A stretch of 49,519 nucleotides of DNA from an uncultured Oscillospiraceae bacterium (GTDB taxonomy: Bacteria > Bacillota > Clostridia > Oscillospirales > Oscillospiraceae), in NCBI GenBank assembly GCA_910588135.1, contig CAJUOT010000016.1, forward strand, positions 1-49,519, in the 5' to 3' direction. Shown piece after piece: positions 22,389 to 29,930 of the stretch. A program made the position numbers and the translations under genes. The notes below the pieces were generated by a model that was given only the letters and a program-made list of their open reading frames with translations, searched no databases and was not told the DNA's origin. Position 1 is the stretch's first letter, and every line of letters starts with the position of its first letter.

Positions 22389-25181
22389 TTACTCCCCCAG
22401 CACGGCGGCGCACCGGCCGCACAGCTCGGCATGATGTCCCGGCGTGCCGATATGCTCATCGTGGTTCCAGCACCGGGGGCACTTGGGGGCGTCGCTAAGG
22501 GACACCAAAACCTCCATGCCGGGAACCTCGGCCTTTTTCAGCATCACCTTGGAGACGATGAACAGGGTGGCAAGCTCCTTCTCGCTGAACCCGAGCGTCA
22601 TCGTGCCACCGGCAGCAAAGGTGTCGCCGTTCACGCTCAGGTGGGAGATGACGATTTCCGCGTCCTGATTCTTTTTGACGCCCTGCTCCCGGGCGTTTTC
22701 CAACGCCTGGTTCACCACATCCCGCAATTGCAGCAGGTCATGCCAGCGGGCGGTCTCTGCCTCGTCCAGGGCCAGTGCGGGGTCGTAGTCCGGCAGGTCG
22801 TTGAACAGCACACACTCCGGGTCGTCGCCCGCCTTGTGGGGCATGGCCGTCCAGATCTCCTGGCTGGTGAAGGCCAGGATGGGGGCCAGCATCCGGGTCA
22901 TGCCGTCCAGGATGCGGTACAAAGCGGACTGGGCGGAGGCCCGGCCCGCCTCGTCCCCGCAGTACAGCCGGTCCTTGATGATGTCCAGATAGAAGTTGGA
23001 CATCTCCACCACGCAGAAGTTGTAGACGGCCCGGTAGACCGTGTGGAACTCGTAGGCGTCGTAGCCCGCCCGGACATTCTTCACCAACTCGTTGTAGGCC
23101 GCCACTGCCCACTTGTCCAGGTCCAGCATATCCTTCACCGCCACGGCCCCGTCGGGGTCGAAGCCGTCCAGGTTGCCCAGCATATACCGGGCGGTGTTGC
23201 GGATTTTCAGGTACGCCTGGGACAGCTGCTTCATGATCTCCTTGGAGATGCGCATATCCTGGGTATAGTCGGCGGAGGACACCCACAAACGGAGCATGTC
23301 CGCGCCGTAGTCCTTGATGACCTCGTCGGGGGAGACCGCGTTGCCCAGGGACTTGTGCATGGCCTTGCCCTCGCCGTCCACCGTCCAGCCGTGGGTGATG
23401 ATCTGCTTGTAGGGCGCGACGCCGTTGCAGGCGATGGAGGTGAGCATACTGGACTGGAACCAGCCCCGGTACTGGTCGCCCCCCTCCAGGTACACGTCGG
23501 CGGGATATTTGAGGTTGGCGCGCTGGTCGGCCACCGCGGCCCAGGTGGAGCCGGAGTCGAACCACACGTCCATGATGTCGTTCTCCTTGGAGAAGTGGTT
23601 CTTGCCGCACTTGGGGCAGGCAAAGCCCCCGGGGACCAGCTCATCTGCGGTCTTTTCAAACCAGATGTTGGAGCCGTGCTCCCGGAACAGCCCCGCCACG
23701 TGGGCGATGGTCTCGGGGGTGACGATGGCCTCGCCGCAGCCGTCGCAGTAGAACACCGGGATGGGCACGCCCCACACCCGCTGCCGGGAGATGCACCAGT
23801 CATTGCGCTCGGTAATCATGGACACCATGCGCTCCTTGCCCCAGGCGGGGTGCCACTGAATGCCGTCGCAGGACTTCACCGCCTGATCCTTGATGGCGTC
23901 CACGGAGCAGAACCACTGCTCGGTGGCCCGGTAGATGATGGGGTGCTTGCACCGCCAGCAGTGGGGGTAGGAGTGGGTGATCTGGGCCTTTGCCAGCAGG
24001 AAGCCCTCGGCCTCCAGATCGGCCACCACCATGTCGTTCCCCTTGGCGTAGAACTGGCCGTTGTACCGCGCGTCGGTCATCACGCCCTTGGCGTTGACGG
24101 GCACGGGCACGCCGATGCGGGTGAGCCCCGCGTCGTCATACCGCTTGCACACGTCGAAGTCCTCCGCGCCGAAGCCGGGGGCGGTGTGGACGCAGCCGGT
24201 GCCCGCGTCCAGGGTGACGTGGTCGCCGTTCAAGATCACGCTGTCCTGGTCCAGCAGGGGGTGCTTGGCCACCATCAGCTCAAAGTCGGAACCCTTCAGA
24301 GTGGCGAGAATTTTACACGCCTCAAAGTCCAGCCCCGCCTGTTTGCACACGCCCTCGGCCAGCTCCTTCGCCATGATATGGACCTCGCCGTTGGGGGCCT
24401 GGAGGAGCACGTAGTCAAAGCTGGCGTTCAGGGAGATGGCCGCGTTGCCGGGGATGGTCCAGGGGGTGGTGGTCCAGATGACGAAGAACAGCTTGCTGAG
24501 GTCACAGTATTGGCCCAGCTTGCCCTTGTCGTCCTTCACGGGGAACTTCACGAAAATGGTGGTGCACGGGTCGTCCTGGTAGTCGATCTCCGCCTCGGCC
24601 AGGGCGGTCTGGTCGTGGGGGCACCAGTAGACGGACTTCATGCCCTTGTAGATCAGGCCCTTCTCCGCCATCTTGCCGAACACTTCGATCTGCTTGGCCT
24701 CAAACTCGGGCAGCAGGGTGATATAGGGGTTCTCCCACTCGCCCAGCACCCCCAGCCGCTGGAACTGCTCCGTCATGCGGCCCACGTACTGGGTGGCGAA
24801 CTCCCGGCACTTGTCCCGGAAGGCGGCCACGGACATCTCCTCCCGCTTCACGCCCTTGTCCTTGAGCACCGCGGTCTCGATAGGCAGGCCGTGGGTGTCC
24901 CAGCCGGGGACGTAAGGGGCGCAGTACCCCGTCATGTTCTTGTACTTGACGATGATGTCCTTGAGGATCTTGTTCATGGCGGTGCCGATGTGAATGTTGC
25001 CGTTGGCGTAGGGGGGGCCGTCGTGGAGGACGAACCGGGGCTTACCCGCGTTTTTGTCCATCAGCTTGTGGTAGGTGATTTTGGCCCACTCCGGGTTGAG
25101 CAGCTCCGGCTCACGCTTGGGCAGGCCCGCCCGCATGGGGAAATCGGTCTTGGGCAGGTGAACGGTCTGGTTGTAGTCCAT
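22389..25181 (-). CDS. ileS: Isoleucyl-tRNA synthetase
   Basis: Class I aminoacyl-tRNA synthetase, 930 residues. It has the ATP motif N-I-H-I-G-T-A-M-N-K (HIGH equivalent, near residue 65), W-D-T-H-G-L-P-I-E, the CP1 editing domain with T-T-T-P-W-T-I-P-G-N, and D-V-W-F-D-S-G-S-T. The second ATP motif reads K-A-M-H-K-S-L-G-N rather than K-M-S-K-S. A C-terminal zinc module C-P-R-C-W ... C-G-R-C ends the protein. RBS AAAGGAGA lies 8 nt before the ATG. It is 15 nt downstream of a WapI-like gene, and both are behind an isoleucine T-box (25677-25943), so expression rises on isoleucine tRNA starvation. Confidence 0.97.
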   Translation of the reverse strand: MDYNQTVHLPKTDFPMRAGLPKREPELLNPEWAKITYHKLMDKNAGKPRFVLHDGPPYANGNIHIGTAMNKILKDIIVKYKNMTGYCAPYVPGWDTHGLPIETAVLKDKGVKREEMSVAAFRDKCREFATQYVGRMTEQFQRLGVLGEWENPYITLLPEFEAKQIEVFGKMAEKGLIYKGMKSVYWCPHDQTALAEAEIDYQDDPCTTIFVKFPVKDDKGKLGQYCDLSKLFFVIWTTTPWTIPGNAAISLNASFDYVLLQAPNGEVHIMAKELAEGVCKQAGLDFEACKILATLKGSDFELMVAKHPLLDQDSVILNGDHVTLDAGTGCVHTAPGFGAEDFDVCKRYDDAGLTRIGVPVPVNAKGVMTDARYNGQFYAKGNDMVVADLEAEGFLLAKAQITHSYPHCWRCKHPIIYRATEQWFCSVDAIKDQAVKSCDGIQWHPAWGKERMVSMITERNDWCISRQRVWGVPIPVFYCDGCGEAIVTPETIAHVAGLFREHGSNIWFEKTADELVPGGFACPKCGKNHFSKENDIMDVWFDSGSTWAAVADQRANLKYPADVYLEGGDQYRGWFQSSMLTSIACNGVAPYKQIITHGWTVDGEGKAMHKSLGNAVSPDEVIKDYGADMLRLWVSSADYTQDMRISKEIMKQLSQAYLKIRNTARYMLGNLDGFDPDGAVAVKDMLDLDKWAVAAYNELVKNVRAGYDAYEFHTVYRAVYNFCVVEMSNFYLDIIKDRLYCGDEAGRASAQSALYRILDGMTRMLAPILAFTSQEIWTAMPHKAGDDPECVLFNDLPDYDPALALDEAETARWHDLLQLRDVVNQALENAREQGVKKNQDAEIVISHLSVNGDTFAAGGTMTLGFSEKELATLFIVSKVMLKKAEVPGMEVLVSLSDAPKCPRCWNHDEHIGTPGHHAELCGRCAAVLGE

Positions 25182-25196
25182 GGTAATATCTCCTTT

Positions 25197-25658
25197 TCAA
25201 TAGATAGCGTTATCTTCACTGAGCATCCGGCACAATCCCTTCAACTGCCGCAGGAAGGGCGCGAGCGCCGTCTGGTCGGTCCGAAATTCAAATGTGAGGG
25301 TGTGGGCCCCGCCGTCCCGGCCCCGCAGAAGGCCGGAGATTTCGATGTGCCCGGTTTTGTTAAGGGTAAATTTCAGCCAGTTTCCCCAGTCAATGTCCCG
25401 GAATTCCACCTCGCGTCGGCGGAACTCACACATTTCCTCTATCTCCTCTGCGAACCGAAGGATATCCTTCCAGTCGCACTCCCAGCCGCCCAGCCCGGCA
25501 AACTCCCCGGACACCACCTTCACATAGCACTCCGTGTTATAGCTGCTAAGCCGCGCGTCCTCCGGGCTGTGGCAGATGTCCCGGAACGCCAGCAGGTTCT
25601 CTCCATAGCACAGTTCGACGGGGTCAAAACGCAGTATTTTGCCGCAGTCATCCCGCAT
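25197..25658 (-). CDS. WapI-like immunity family protein inside the ileS transcript
   Basis: A 153-residue soluble protein. The pattern V-K-V-V-S-G-E-F-A-G ... W near residue 55, G-H-I-E-I-S-G near 110, and F-R-T-D-Q-T-A-L-A-P-F-L-R-Q-L near 130 matches what I know of the WapI family of immunity proteins that neutralise contact-dependent toxins. Sequence recall, not a search, underlies this. The start ATG 25658 is 9 nt after GGAAGG (25668-25673), immediately past the T-box terminator, so it is the first gene of the T-box transcript and precedes ileS. No toxin gene is nearby. It may have been captured between leader and synthetase, or may have a housekeeping role. Confidence 0.5.
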   Translation of the reverse strand: MRDDCGKILRFDPVELCYGENLLAFRDICHSPEDARLSSYNTECYVKVVSGEFAGLGGWECDWKDILRFAEEIEEMCEFRRREVEFRDIDWGNWLKFTLNKTGHIEISGLLRGRDGGAHTLTFEFRTDQTALAPFLRQLKGLCRMLSEDNAIY

Positions 25659-25676
25659 ACCTGCCATCCTTCCCAT

Positions 25677-25943
25677 AAAAAACGCCTCTGTCCCCAAACG
25701 GAGACAAAGGCGCAAAACCCCTGCGGTACCACTCCTGTTCCGCGCTTTCACGCGGCACTCATACACGCTGTAACGGGCACACCCGGCGGGGCCTACTGCC
25801 GCGCAAACCGCACGGATTCGGGCCGCGGCTCCCAGGGGATGTTCGCCGGGTCCGCCCCGCCGCCCTCGCACCAAAGCGGGCGGCTCTCTGAGAGGCATCT
25901 TTCCGGTTACTCGTCCTGTTCAAAGCCTTGCTTATATCAGCCT
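25677..25943 (-). promoter_or_regulatory. T-box riboswitch, isoleucine type
   Basis: On the minus strand the leader contains the K-turn/AG-bulge elements of stem I (GACGAGTAACC, AGAGAG, TTTGGTGCGAG). It has a specifier-loop segment GAACATCCCC whose ATC (25838-25840) is an isoleucine codon. The T-box sequence GGAGTGGTACCGCAG lies at 25721-25735. The terminator CGCCTTTGTCTCC / GGGGACAGAGGCG with a T6 run is at 25677-25712. Uncharged tRNA-Ile(GAU) should stabilise the antiterminator and allow transcription of the WapI-like gene and ileS. Confidence 0.93.
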
Positions 25944-25949
25944 AACCAT

Positions 25950-25976
25950 ATTATAGGCACGGGGCGGTTTTGTCAA
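25950..25976 (-). promoter_or_regulatory. Promoter of the T-box/ileS transcript
   Basis: -35 TTGACA (25971-25976) and -10 TATAAT (25950-25955) with a 15-nt spacer; a shifted -10 TAATAT gives 17 nt. Transcription start near 25943. Confidence 0.75.
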
Positions 25977-25994
25977 CCGTTTTTCCAGGAAAAA

Positions 25995-26225
25995 CTGTAC
26001 AAAAGCTGTCCCCTGCCGGGGGACGCCCTCCGGGGGGTACCTTTCTCTCGCGCGAGAGAAAGGTACCAAAGAGCGCGCTTAGGGGGAAGCCCGCCGGTTC
26101 AGCTTCGGGCGCAAAGGGCGCTCCCTCGCCCACAGGCGGGCTTCCCCCTAAGAACCCCCTGTTTACGGGGGACGCCCGATACGTGCCTCGGGTGCGGACC
26201 CTTCCGGCGCGCTAGTCCTTCGACG
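25995..26225 (+). repeat. Dispersed repeat family A, copy A4
   Basis: GGTACCTTTCTCTC-GCGC-GAGAGAAAGGTACC perfect hairpin (26036-26067), CAAAGAGCGCGCTTAGGGGG, GCCGGTTCAGCTTCGGGCGC, CCCCCTAAGAACCCCC, and the CCCTTCCGGCGCGCTAG block. It lies between the 3' end of prmA and the ileS promoter. 26226-26327 holds only diverged tail sequence. Confidence 0.8.
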
Positions 26226-26327
26226 CGGGCATCTTATTGGTGCTGCCGCTTGTGTCTGGGCACTGCCCGTATGTTGGGTTCACGATGCTGCGCCTCAGGG
26301 TCAGGCCGTCTGCTCCGGGGCGCTTGT

Positions 26328-27269
26328 TCACACGTGCCTGCCCAGAAACGCGTGCCAGCCATTGCGTTCCAAATGGCGGGCAACCACAAATCCGTTTTGC
26401 TCCAAAGCGGCTTTGACCTCCTCCTGCCGCCCGTCAATGACGCCGGAGGTGAGAAACACTCCGTCCGCCGCCATGAACTCCCCCGCCTTCGCCGACAGGG
26501 GGATAATCACGTCCGCCACGATGTTGGCCAGCACCACCCGGTTCTGCCCGGGCTCCAGCTTGGCCGCCAGCTTTTTGTCGTGGAGCACGTCCCCGGCGTA
26601 CACGCTCAGCCGGTCCGGCCCGATGCCGTTCAGGGCGGCGTTCTCGAAGGCCACGTCTGCCGCCTTGGGGTCGATGTCCACCCCCACCGCCCGGGCCGCC
26701 CCCAGGGAGAGTGCCGCGATGGCCAGAATCCCCGACCCGCAGCCCAGGTCCAGCACCCGGTCGCCGGGGCGCAGAACCTCCTCCAGCAGCTCCAAACACA
26801 GCTGGGTGGTGGGGTGGCTCCCGGTTCCGAAGGTGAGGCCGGGATTCAGATAGAGCGGTGTGCGCCCCCCGGGCACGGACTGCCCCCGCATCCAGTCCGG
26901 GACGATGTACAGCCGTTTCCCCACCGGGATGGGCTGGTAGTACTTCTGCCAGGAGGTGGCCCAGTCCTCCTCCCGGAGGGAGGCGGTCTGGGGCTCGTAC
27001 TCCTCCAGCCCCGCCAGATATCGGCGCAGCTGCTTCTGCCCCTCCTCGCTGTCCGGGACGTAGAACTTCACCCGGCTGGCCCCCTTCATGCGCTGGGCCA
27101 GCCCCTCGTCCACGTAGTCCCAGTACTGCCGGTTCTGCTCTAAAAAGCGGAGGAAATCCCCCTCCTCCTCCACCACCAGCCCGGTCATGCCGTTGGCGGC
27201 GAGGGTATCGCACACCGCGTCCAGCCGGTCCGCCGGCACGGGGAGGGTGACTTCTAACCAAGTATCCAT
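26328..27269 (-). CDS. prmA: Ribosomal protein L11 methyltransferase
   Basis: SAM-dependent methyltransferase that trimethylates ribosomal protein L11, 313 residues. The N-terminal substrate-recognition domain starts M-D-T-W-L-E-V-T and contains W-A-T-S-W-Q-K-Y-Y-Q-P-I-P-V-G. The Rossmann domain has F-G-T-G-S-H-P-T-T and V-L-D-L-G-C-G-S-G-I-L (SAM motif I), D-I-D-P as the acidic ribose contact, and N-I-V-A-D-V-I as motif IV. AAAGGAG precedes the start at 27269; the frame extends upstream into repeat A5 but no better start exists. It stands alone between repeats A4 and A5. Confidence 0.95.
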   Translation of the reverse strand: MDTWLEVTLPVPADRLDAVCDTLAANGMTGLVVEEEGDFLRFLEQNRQYWDYVDEGLAQRMKGASRVKFYVPDSEEGQKQLRRYLAGLEEYEPQTASLREEDWATSWQKYYQPIPVGKRLYIVPDWMRGQSVPGGRTPLYLNPGLTFGTGSHPTTQLCLELLEEVLRPGDRVLDLGCGSGILAIAALSLGAARAVGVDIDPKAADVAFENAALNGIGPDRLSVYAGDVLHDKKLAAKLEPGQNRVVLANIVADVIIPLSAKAGEFMAADGVFLTSGVIDGRQEEVKAALEQNGFVVARHLERNGWHAFLGRHV

Positions 27270-27295
27270 AAATGGCTCCTTTCTGGAGGGCCGGC

Positions 27296-27560
27296 TTCCG
27301 GCGGGTTCCTTTTCCCCCGTGGGAAAAGGAACCAAAAGGACGCTTAGAGGGTGGCCGCCGGTTCGACTTCGAGCGCCAAGGGCGCGCTCTCGCTCACAGG
27401 CGGCTTTCCCCCTAAGAACCCCTGGTTTTTAAGGGCACGCCGCTTTCAAACAGGCAGAACCCTTCCGGCTTGCGCGGCCTTGCGAATGAATTTCCCTTCG
27501 ATTTCCGGCCCACAGGGGCCTGATTTGGGCGCTGGAACGGTTTAGTGCCGTTCTCTCGTC
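27296..27560 (+). repeat. Dispersed repeat family A, copy A5
   Basis: GGTTCCTTTTCCC-CCGT-GGGAAAAGGAACC hairpin (27303-27332), CAAAAGGACGCTTAGAGGG, GCCGGTTCGACTTCGAGCGC, CCCCCTAAGAACCCC, CCCTTCCGGC, then TTTCCGGCCCACAGGGGCC (27504-27522) and TTGGGCGCTGGAACGG. Closest to A6. It lies just upstream of prmA. The 485-nt gap 27270-27754 is A5 plus B5. Confidence 0.8.
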
Positions 27561-27596
27561 AACGCCTGCGTGGTTCCTTTGTACCGCCAGGGGCAC

Positions 27597-27750
27597 CCGC
27601 GCTGCTCACGACGGCTCAGCACTGTTTTTACGCTTCGCCTGTTCGCGACGCGCGGCTTCGCTGCGACTTGGACAAAACCCGCCTCCGCTTTGCGGCGGCT
27701 GGGCTTTTGCCCTCGCTCCGCTCCATCCGCGCTGCTCACGACGGCTCAGC
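27597..27750 (-). repeat. Dispersed repeat family B, copy B5, bounded by 24-bp direct repeats
   Basis: On the minus strand the element carries the GGCAAAAGCCCAGCCGCC ... GGCGGGTTTTG core and GAAGCCGCGCGTCGCGAACA as in B1. The 24-nt sequence GCTGAGCCGTCGTGAGCAGC plus GCGG occurs perfectly at both ends (27727-27750 and 27597-27620), the same sequence that ends miaB in B1. It begins 4 nt after the preceding stop codon (27755). Confidence 0.85.
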
Positions 27751-27754
27751 GCAT

Positions 27755-28069
27755 TTATTTCACCTTGATCTGCTTCACGCTGTCCAGCCGGATGAGCTTT
27801 TCGCACTCGTTCTTTTTGCCCTCGTTGGCCAGCACCAGGGCCCAGTCCTCGTCCGCGTCCAGGATTTTGCACACCTTGCCATACACGTCGAGGTCTCCGG
27901 CCTCCACGGTCAGCTCCACCGTCTGGCCGATCTGCTTGCGCACCTGCTCTCCCAGCCCCGCGGCCCGGAGGCTGCCGATGCCGTTTTCCCGCAGGAGGCG
28001 CTCCAGCCGGCTCACCTTGCTCATGAGCACAAGCACCATAATAAATGAAAATATCCCGAAGTATTCCAT
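27755..28069 (-). CDS. Small membrane-anchored protein of unknown function
   Basis: A 104-residue protein: one N-terminal hydrophobic helix (residues 1-16, M-E-Y-F-G-I-F-S-F-I-M-V-L-V-L-M), a basic amphipathic segment, then a beta-rich domain (T-V-E-L-T-V-E-A-G-D-L-D-V-Y-G-K-V and W-A-L-V-L-A-N-E-G-K-K). The second half of the upstream XRE protein has a similar small beta-strand pattern, so the two may share a domain type (weak inference). GGAGGGCGGAGCG precedes the ATG. It is 13 nt downstream of that regulator and co-transcribed. Confidence 0.7.
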   Translation of the reverse strand: MEYFGIFSFIMVLVLMSKVSRLERLLRENGIGSLRAAGLGEQVRKQIGQTVELTVEAGDLDVYGKVCKILDADEDWALVLANEGKKNECEKLIRLDSVKQIKVK

Positions 28070-28082
28070 CGCTCCGCCCTCC

Positions 28083-28568
28083 TCAGTTCAGCTCCAGGAG
28101 GGAGCGCTTCGCCGCCTCCCCATCCTTGAGGAAGGTGATGGTGCTGATGGCGGACAGGGGGATGAGCCGCACCTCGTTCTTTTCCGGCTTCTTCTGGTTT
28201 ACCACAACCTCCACGCTGGCCCAGGCCCCGTCGAAGTCCTGGATGACGCACCAGTCATGGATCACGGGCATCCCGTCGTCATTTTCATAGAAGGTCAGCT
28301 TCACCCGTTTGCCCTGGGCCTGTTTCAGCAGCCGGGTCACCGGGGGCTTCACAGGGCTTCCCTTCTCGTCCACCCCGTCCTGGAGGAGATAGTCGCAGCT
28401 CACCCCCAGAATCTGGGCCATGCGCACGATCTTGTCCGTCTCCGGGTAGGCGGCGTCCGACTCCCAGCGGCTCACCGCCTGCCGGGTCACGTCCAGCTGT
28501 TCCGCCAGCTGTTCCTGGGTCAGGTTGCGGGCCCTGCGGGCCTCGGCCAGTTTGTTCCCTAAGCTCAT
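28083..28568 (-). CDS. XRE-family transcriptional regulator with C-terminal beta domain
   Basis: Helix-turn-helix protein of 161 residues. Residues 1-62 form a Cro/C1-type HTH (L-T-Q-E-Q-L-A-E-Q-L-D-V-T-R-Q-A-V-S-R-W-E). Residues 85-161 are a predicted beta-rich domain ending F-L-K-D-G-E-A-A-K-R-S-L-L-E-L. The start is the ATG at 28568, 8 nt after GAGG; an upstream GTG at 28577 overlaps the RBS. It forms a two-gene unit with the small membrane protein. The regulated genes are unknown, most simply its own operon. Confidence 0.85.
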   Translation of the reverse strand: MSLGNKLAEARRARNLTQEQLAEQLDVTRQAVSRWESDAAYPETDKIVRMAQILGVSCDYLLQDGVDEKGSPVKPPVTRLLKQAQGKRVKLTFYENDDGMPVIHDWCVIQDFDGAWASVEVVVNQKKPEKNEVRLIPLSAISTITFLKDGEAAKRSLLELN

Positions 28569-28684
28569 TCCATTCACCTCATAGCACAGGAGGCCGCGCC
28601 CCCCTTGATGCTTTCAGAATATCAAAGCCGGCCCGTTTGACCAGCGTTTTGGCGTTTCCAAATGTAACGTTTGGGTTTCCATAG

Positions 28685-28990
28685 CCCCTCGGGGCCTCCG
28701 GCGGGGTACTTTTCCCCCGTGGGAAAAGTACCCAAAAGGACGCTTAAGGGGTGGCCGCCGGTTCGACTTCGGGAGCACAGACCGCTCCCTCGCTCACAGG
28801 CCGCCCACCCCCTAAGAACCCCCGGAAGGGCAAGGGCACTTCCCCAGTCAGCAGGTTGTCAAATCCGGCTTTCACTTCTGACGAACGGGGCTCACTTTGC
28901 TTTCCGGCCCACAGGGGCCTCACTTGGGTGCTGGAACGGCCCGGAAACCGTTCCCCTGTCAGCGCCTGCGCGGTTTCCCGATACGGCCCG
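28685..28990 (+). repeat. Dispersed repeat family A, copy A6
   Basis: GGGTACTTTTCCC-CCGT-GGGAAAAGTACCC hairpin (28704-28733), CAAAAGGACGCTTAAGGGG, GCCGGTTCGACTTCGGGAGC, CCCCCTAAGAACCCCC, then TTTCCGGCCCACAGGGGCC (28901-28919) and a GGAACGG-type mini-stem near 28934-28955. It fills the gap between gatD-like and the XRE gene; 28569-28684 shows only AT-richer sequence (28610-28670) that may hold the XRE promoter. Confidence 0.8.
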
Positions 28991-29012
28991 GGGCCGGCCG
29001 TCAGCCGGCGTC

Positions 29013-29756
29013 CTAATCCGCCAGCTCCTTCAAGGTGACCGCGTACGCCTCCCGCTCGTGGGGCAGGACGGGCAGTTTGTCCGGCTGCTCCCAGCCCTTG
29101 GCATCGAAGATGCGGCGGATGAGGAAGTCAGTGAAATCCGGGTTCTTCACCAGCACCGGGCCCGTCAGGTGGGTGGCGAACACATTGCCGGACACATAGC
29201 CCTCCCCGTCGTCTCCATCGTCCAGGCTCAGATCCGGGTCGCTTGTGTTGCCCTGATATCCCACCTCCACCCGGAATAGGGGCGTTTTCACGCCCCTCGT
29301 CGATGAGCATTTGTTCATAAAGCCCACCACGTCACCCTCCCACAGCTCGGCCTCGGCCACCACATCGCTGGGATACCGCCTTTCATGCTCCCCGGTGGTG
29401 AAGTCCGCAAACCCCAGGCAGGGCCACACCCTGCCGTTGGCGTCGGTGATGGACGCGCCCAGCAGCTCCATGGCGTTGCCGGTGAACAGCACCACCGCCC
29501 CCCGGTCCACGGCGGCCTTGAGGGCCTCCTTGTGGGGGAGCAGGGCGTTGAGCGCCGCCTTCTGGGTGCGCTCGGTGCCCGCGCCCATGTAGATGAAGTC
29601 AGCGTGCTCAAAATCCGGGGCGTCCTCAAACAGGGCGGTCTCCACCGCCACGGACACCCCCATGGCCTCCAGATGCCGCCGCAGGACGGCCACGTTGGCG
29701 TACTCCCCGTACAGGGACATACAGTCGGGATAAAGGTGCAAAATGGTCAGTTCCAT
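29013..29756 (-). CDS. GatD-like type 1 glutamine amidotransferase without the catalytic cysteine
   Basis: GatD pairs with MurT to amidate the D-glutamate of lipid II, taking ammonia from glutamine through a Cys-His pair. This 247-residue protein fits GatD in position and fold (L-H-L-Y-P-D-C-M-S-L-Y-G-E-Y-A-N at the start, A-T-H-L-T-G-P with the catalytic-type His196). At the nucleophile elbow it has L-F-T-G-N-A-M-E-L-L-G, with Thr92 where GatD has Cys, and the upstream G-G-G-Q-D is M-G-A-G-T-E. Glutaminase activity by the usual route is therefore unlikely. AAGGAAGG precedes the start. Gap to murT is 166 nt, occupied by repeat B6. Confidence 0.8.
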   Translation of the reverse strand: MELTILHLYPDCMSLYGEYANVAVLRRHLEAMGVSVAVETALFEDAPDFEHADFIYMGAGTERTQKAALNALLPHKEALKAAVDRGAVVLFTGNAMELLGASITDANGRVWPCLGFADFTTGEHERRYPSDVVAEAELWEGDVVGFMNKCSSTRGVKTPLFRVEVGYQGNTSDPDLSLDDGDDGEGYVSGNVFATHLTGPVLVKNPDFTDFLIRRIFDAKGWEQPDKLPVLPHEREAYAVTLKELAD

Positions 29757-29799
29757 AAAAAAACCTTCCTTGAAGTTTCTCAAATCATTGGGCCTGTCA

Positions 29800-29930
29800 G
29801 CATGACCACGCTCCGATTGGACACGCGGCCGGGCCGCTTTCACTGCGTCTCAGCCAAAACCCAGCCCCACCTTGTGGGCCTTGGGCTTCTGGCTTCGCTC
29901 CGCTCCAAGCTCCCCTGCGTGTCTATCGCC
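29800..29930 (-). repeat. Dispersed repeat family B, copy B6
   Basis: On the minus strand: GCTTGGAGCGGAGCGAAGCC, GAAGCCCAAGGCCC, GGGTTTTGGCTGAGACGCAG, GAAAGCGGCCCGGCCGCG and CCAATCGGAGCGTGGTCATG. It overlaps the last few murT codons. It separates murT from the gatD-like gene and reads in the same direction. Confidence 0.75.

Noticed and set aside
25659..25676. Earlier ATG codons for the WapI-like gene (25676 and 25667)
   Set aside because: They abut the T-box terminator U run or the GGAAGG site itself; only ATG 25658 has proper spacing.
22431..27143. A 1570-residue open frame on the plus strand
   Set aside because: It is antisense to ileS, the WapI-like gene, the T-box and prmA. High G+C at third positions removes stop codons from the opposite strand. 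The translation is Gly/Val/His-rich with no domain or RBS.
27370..28780. GGTTCGA-type strings that look like tRNA T-loops
   Set aside because: They are part of family A repeats, recur in several copies, and no acceptor stem, D arm or anticodon arm can be placed around them. No tRNA was found in the window.
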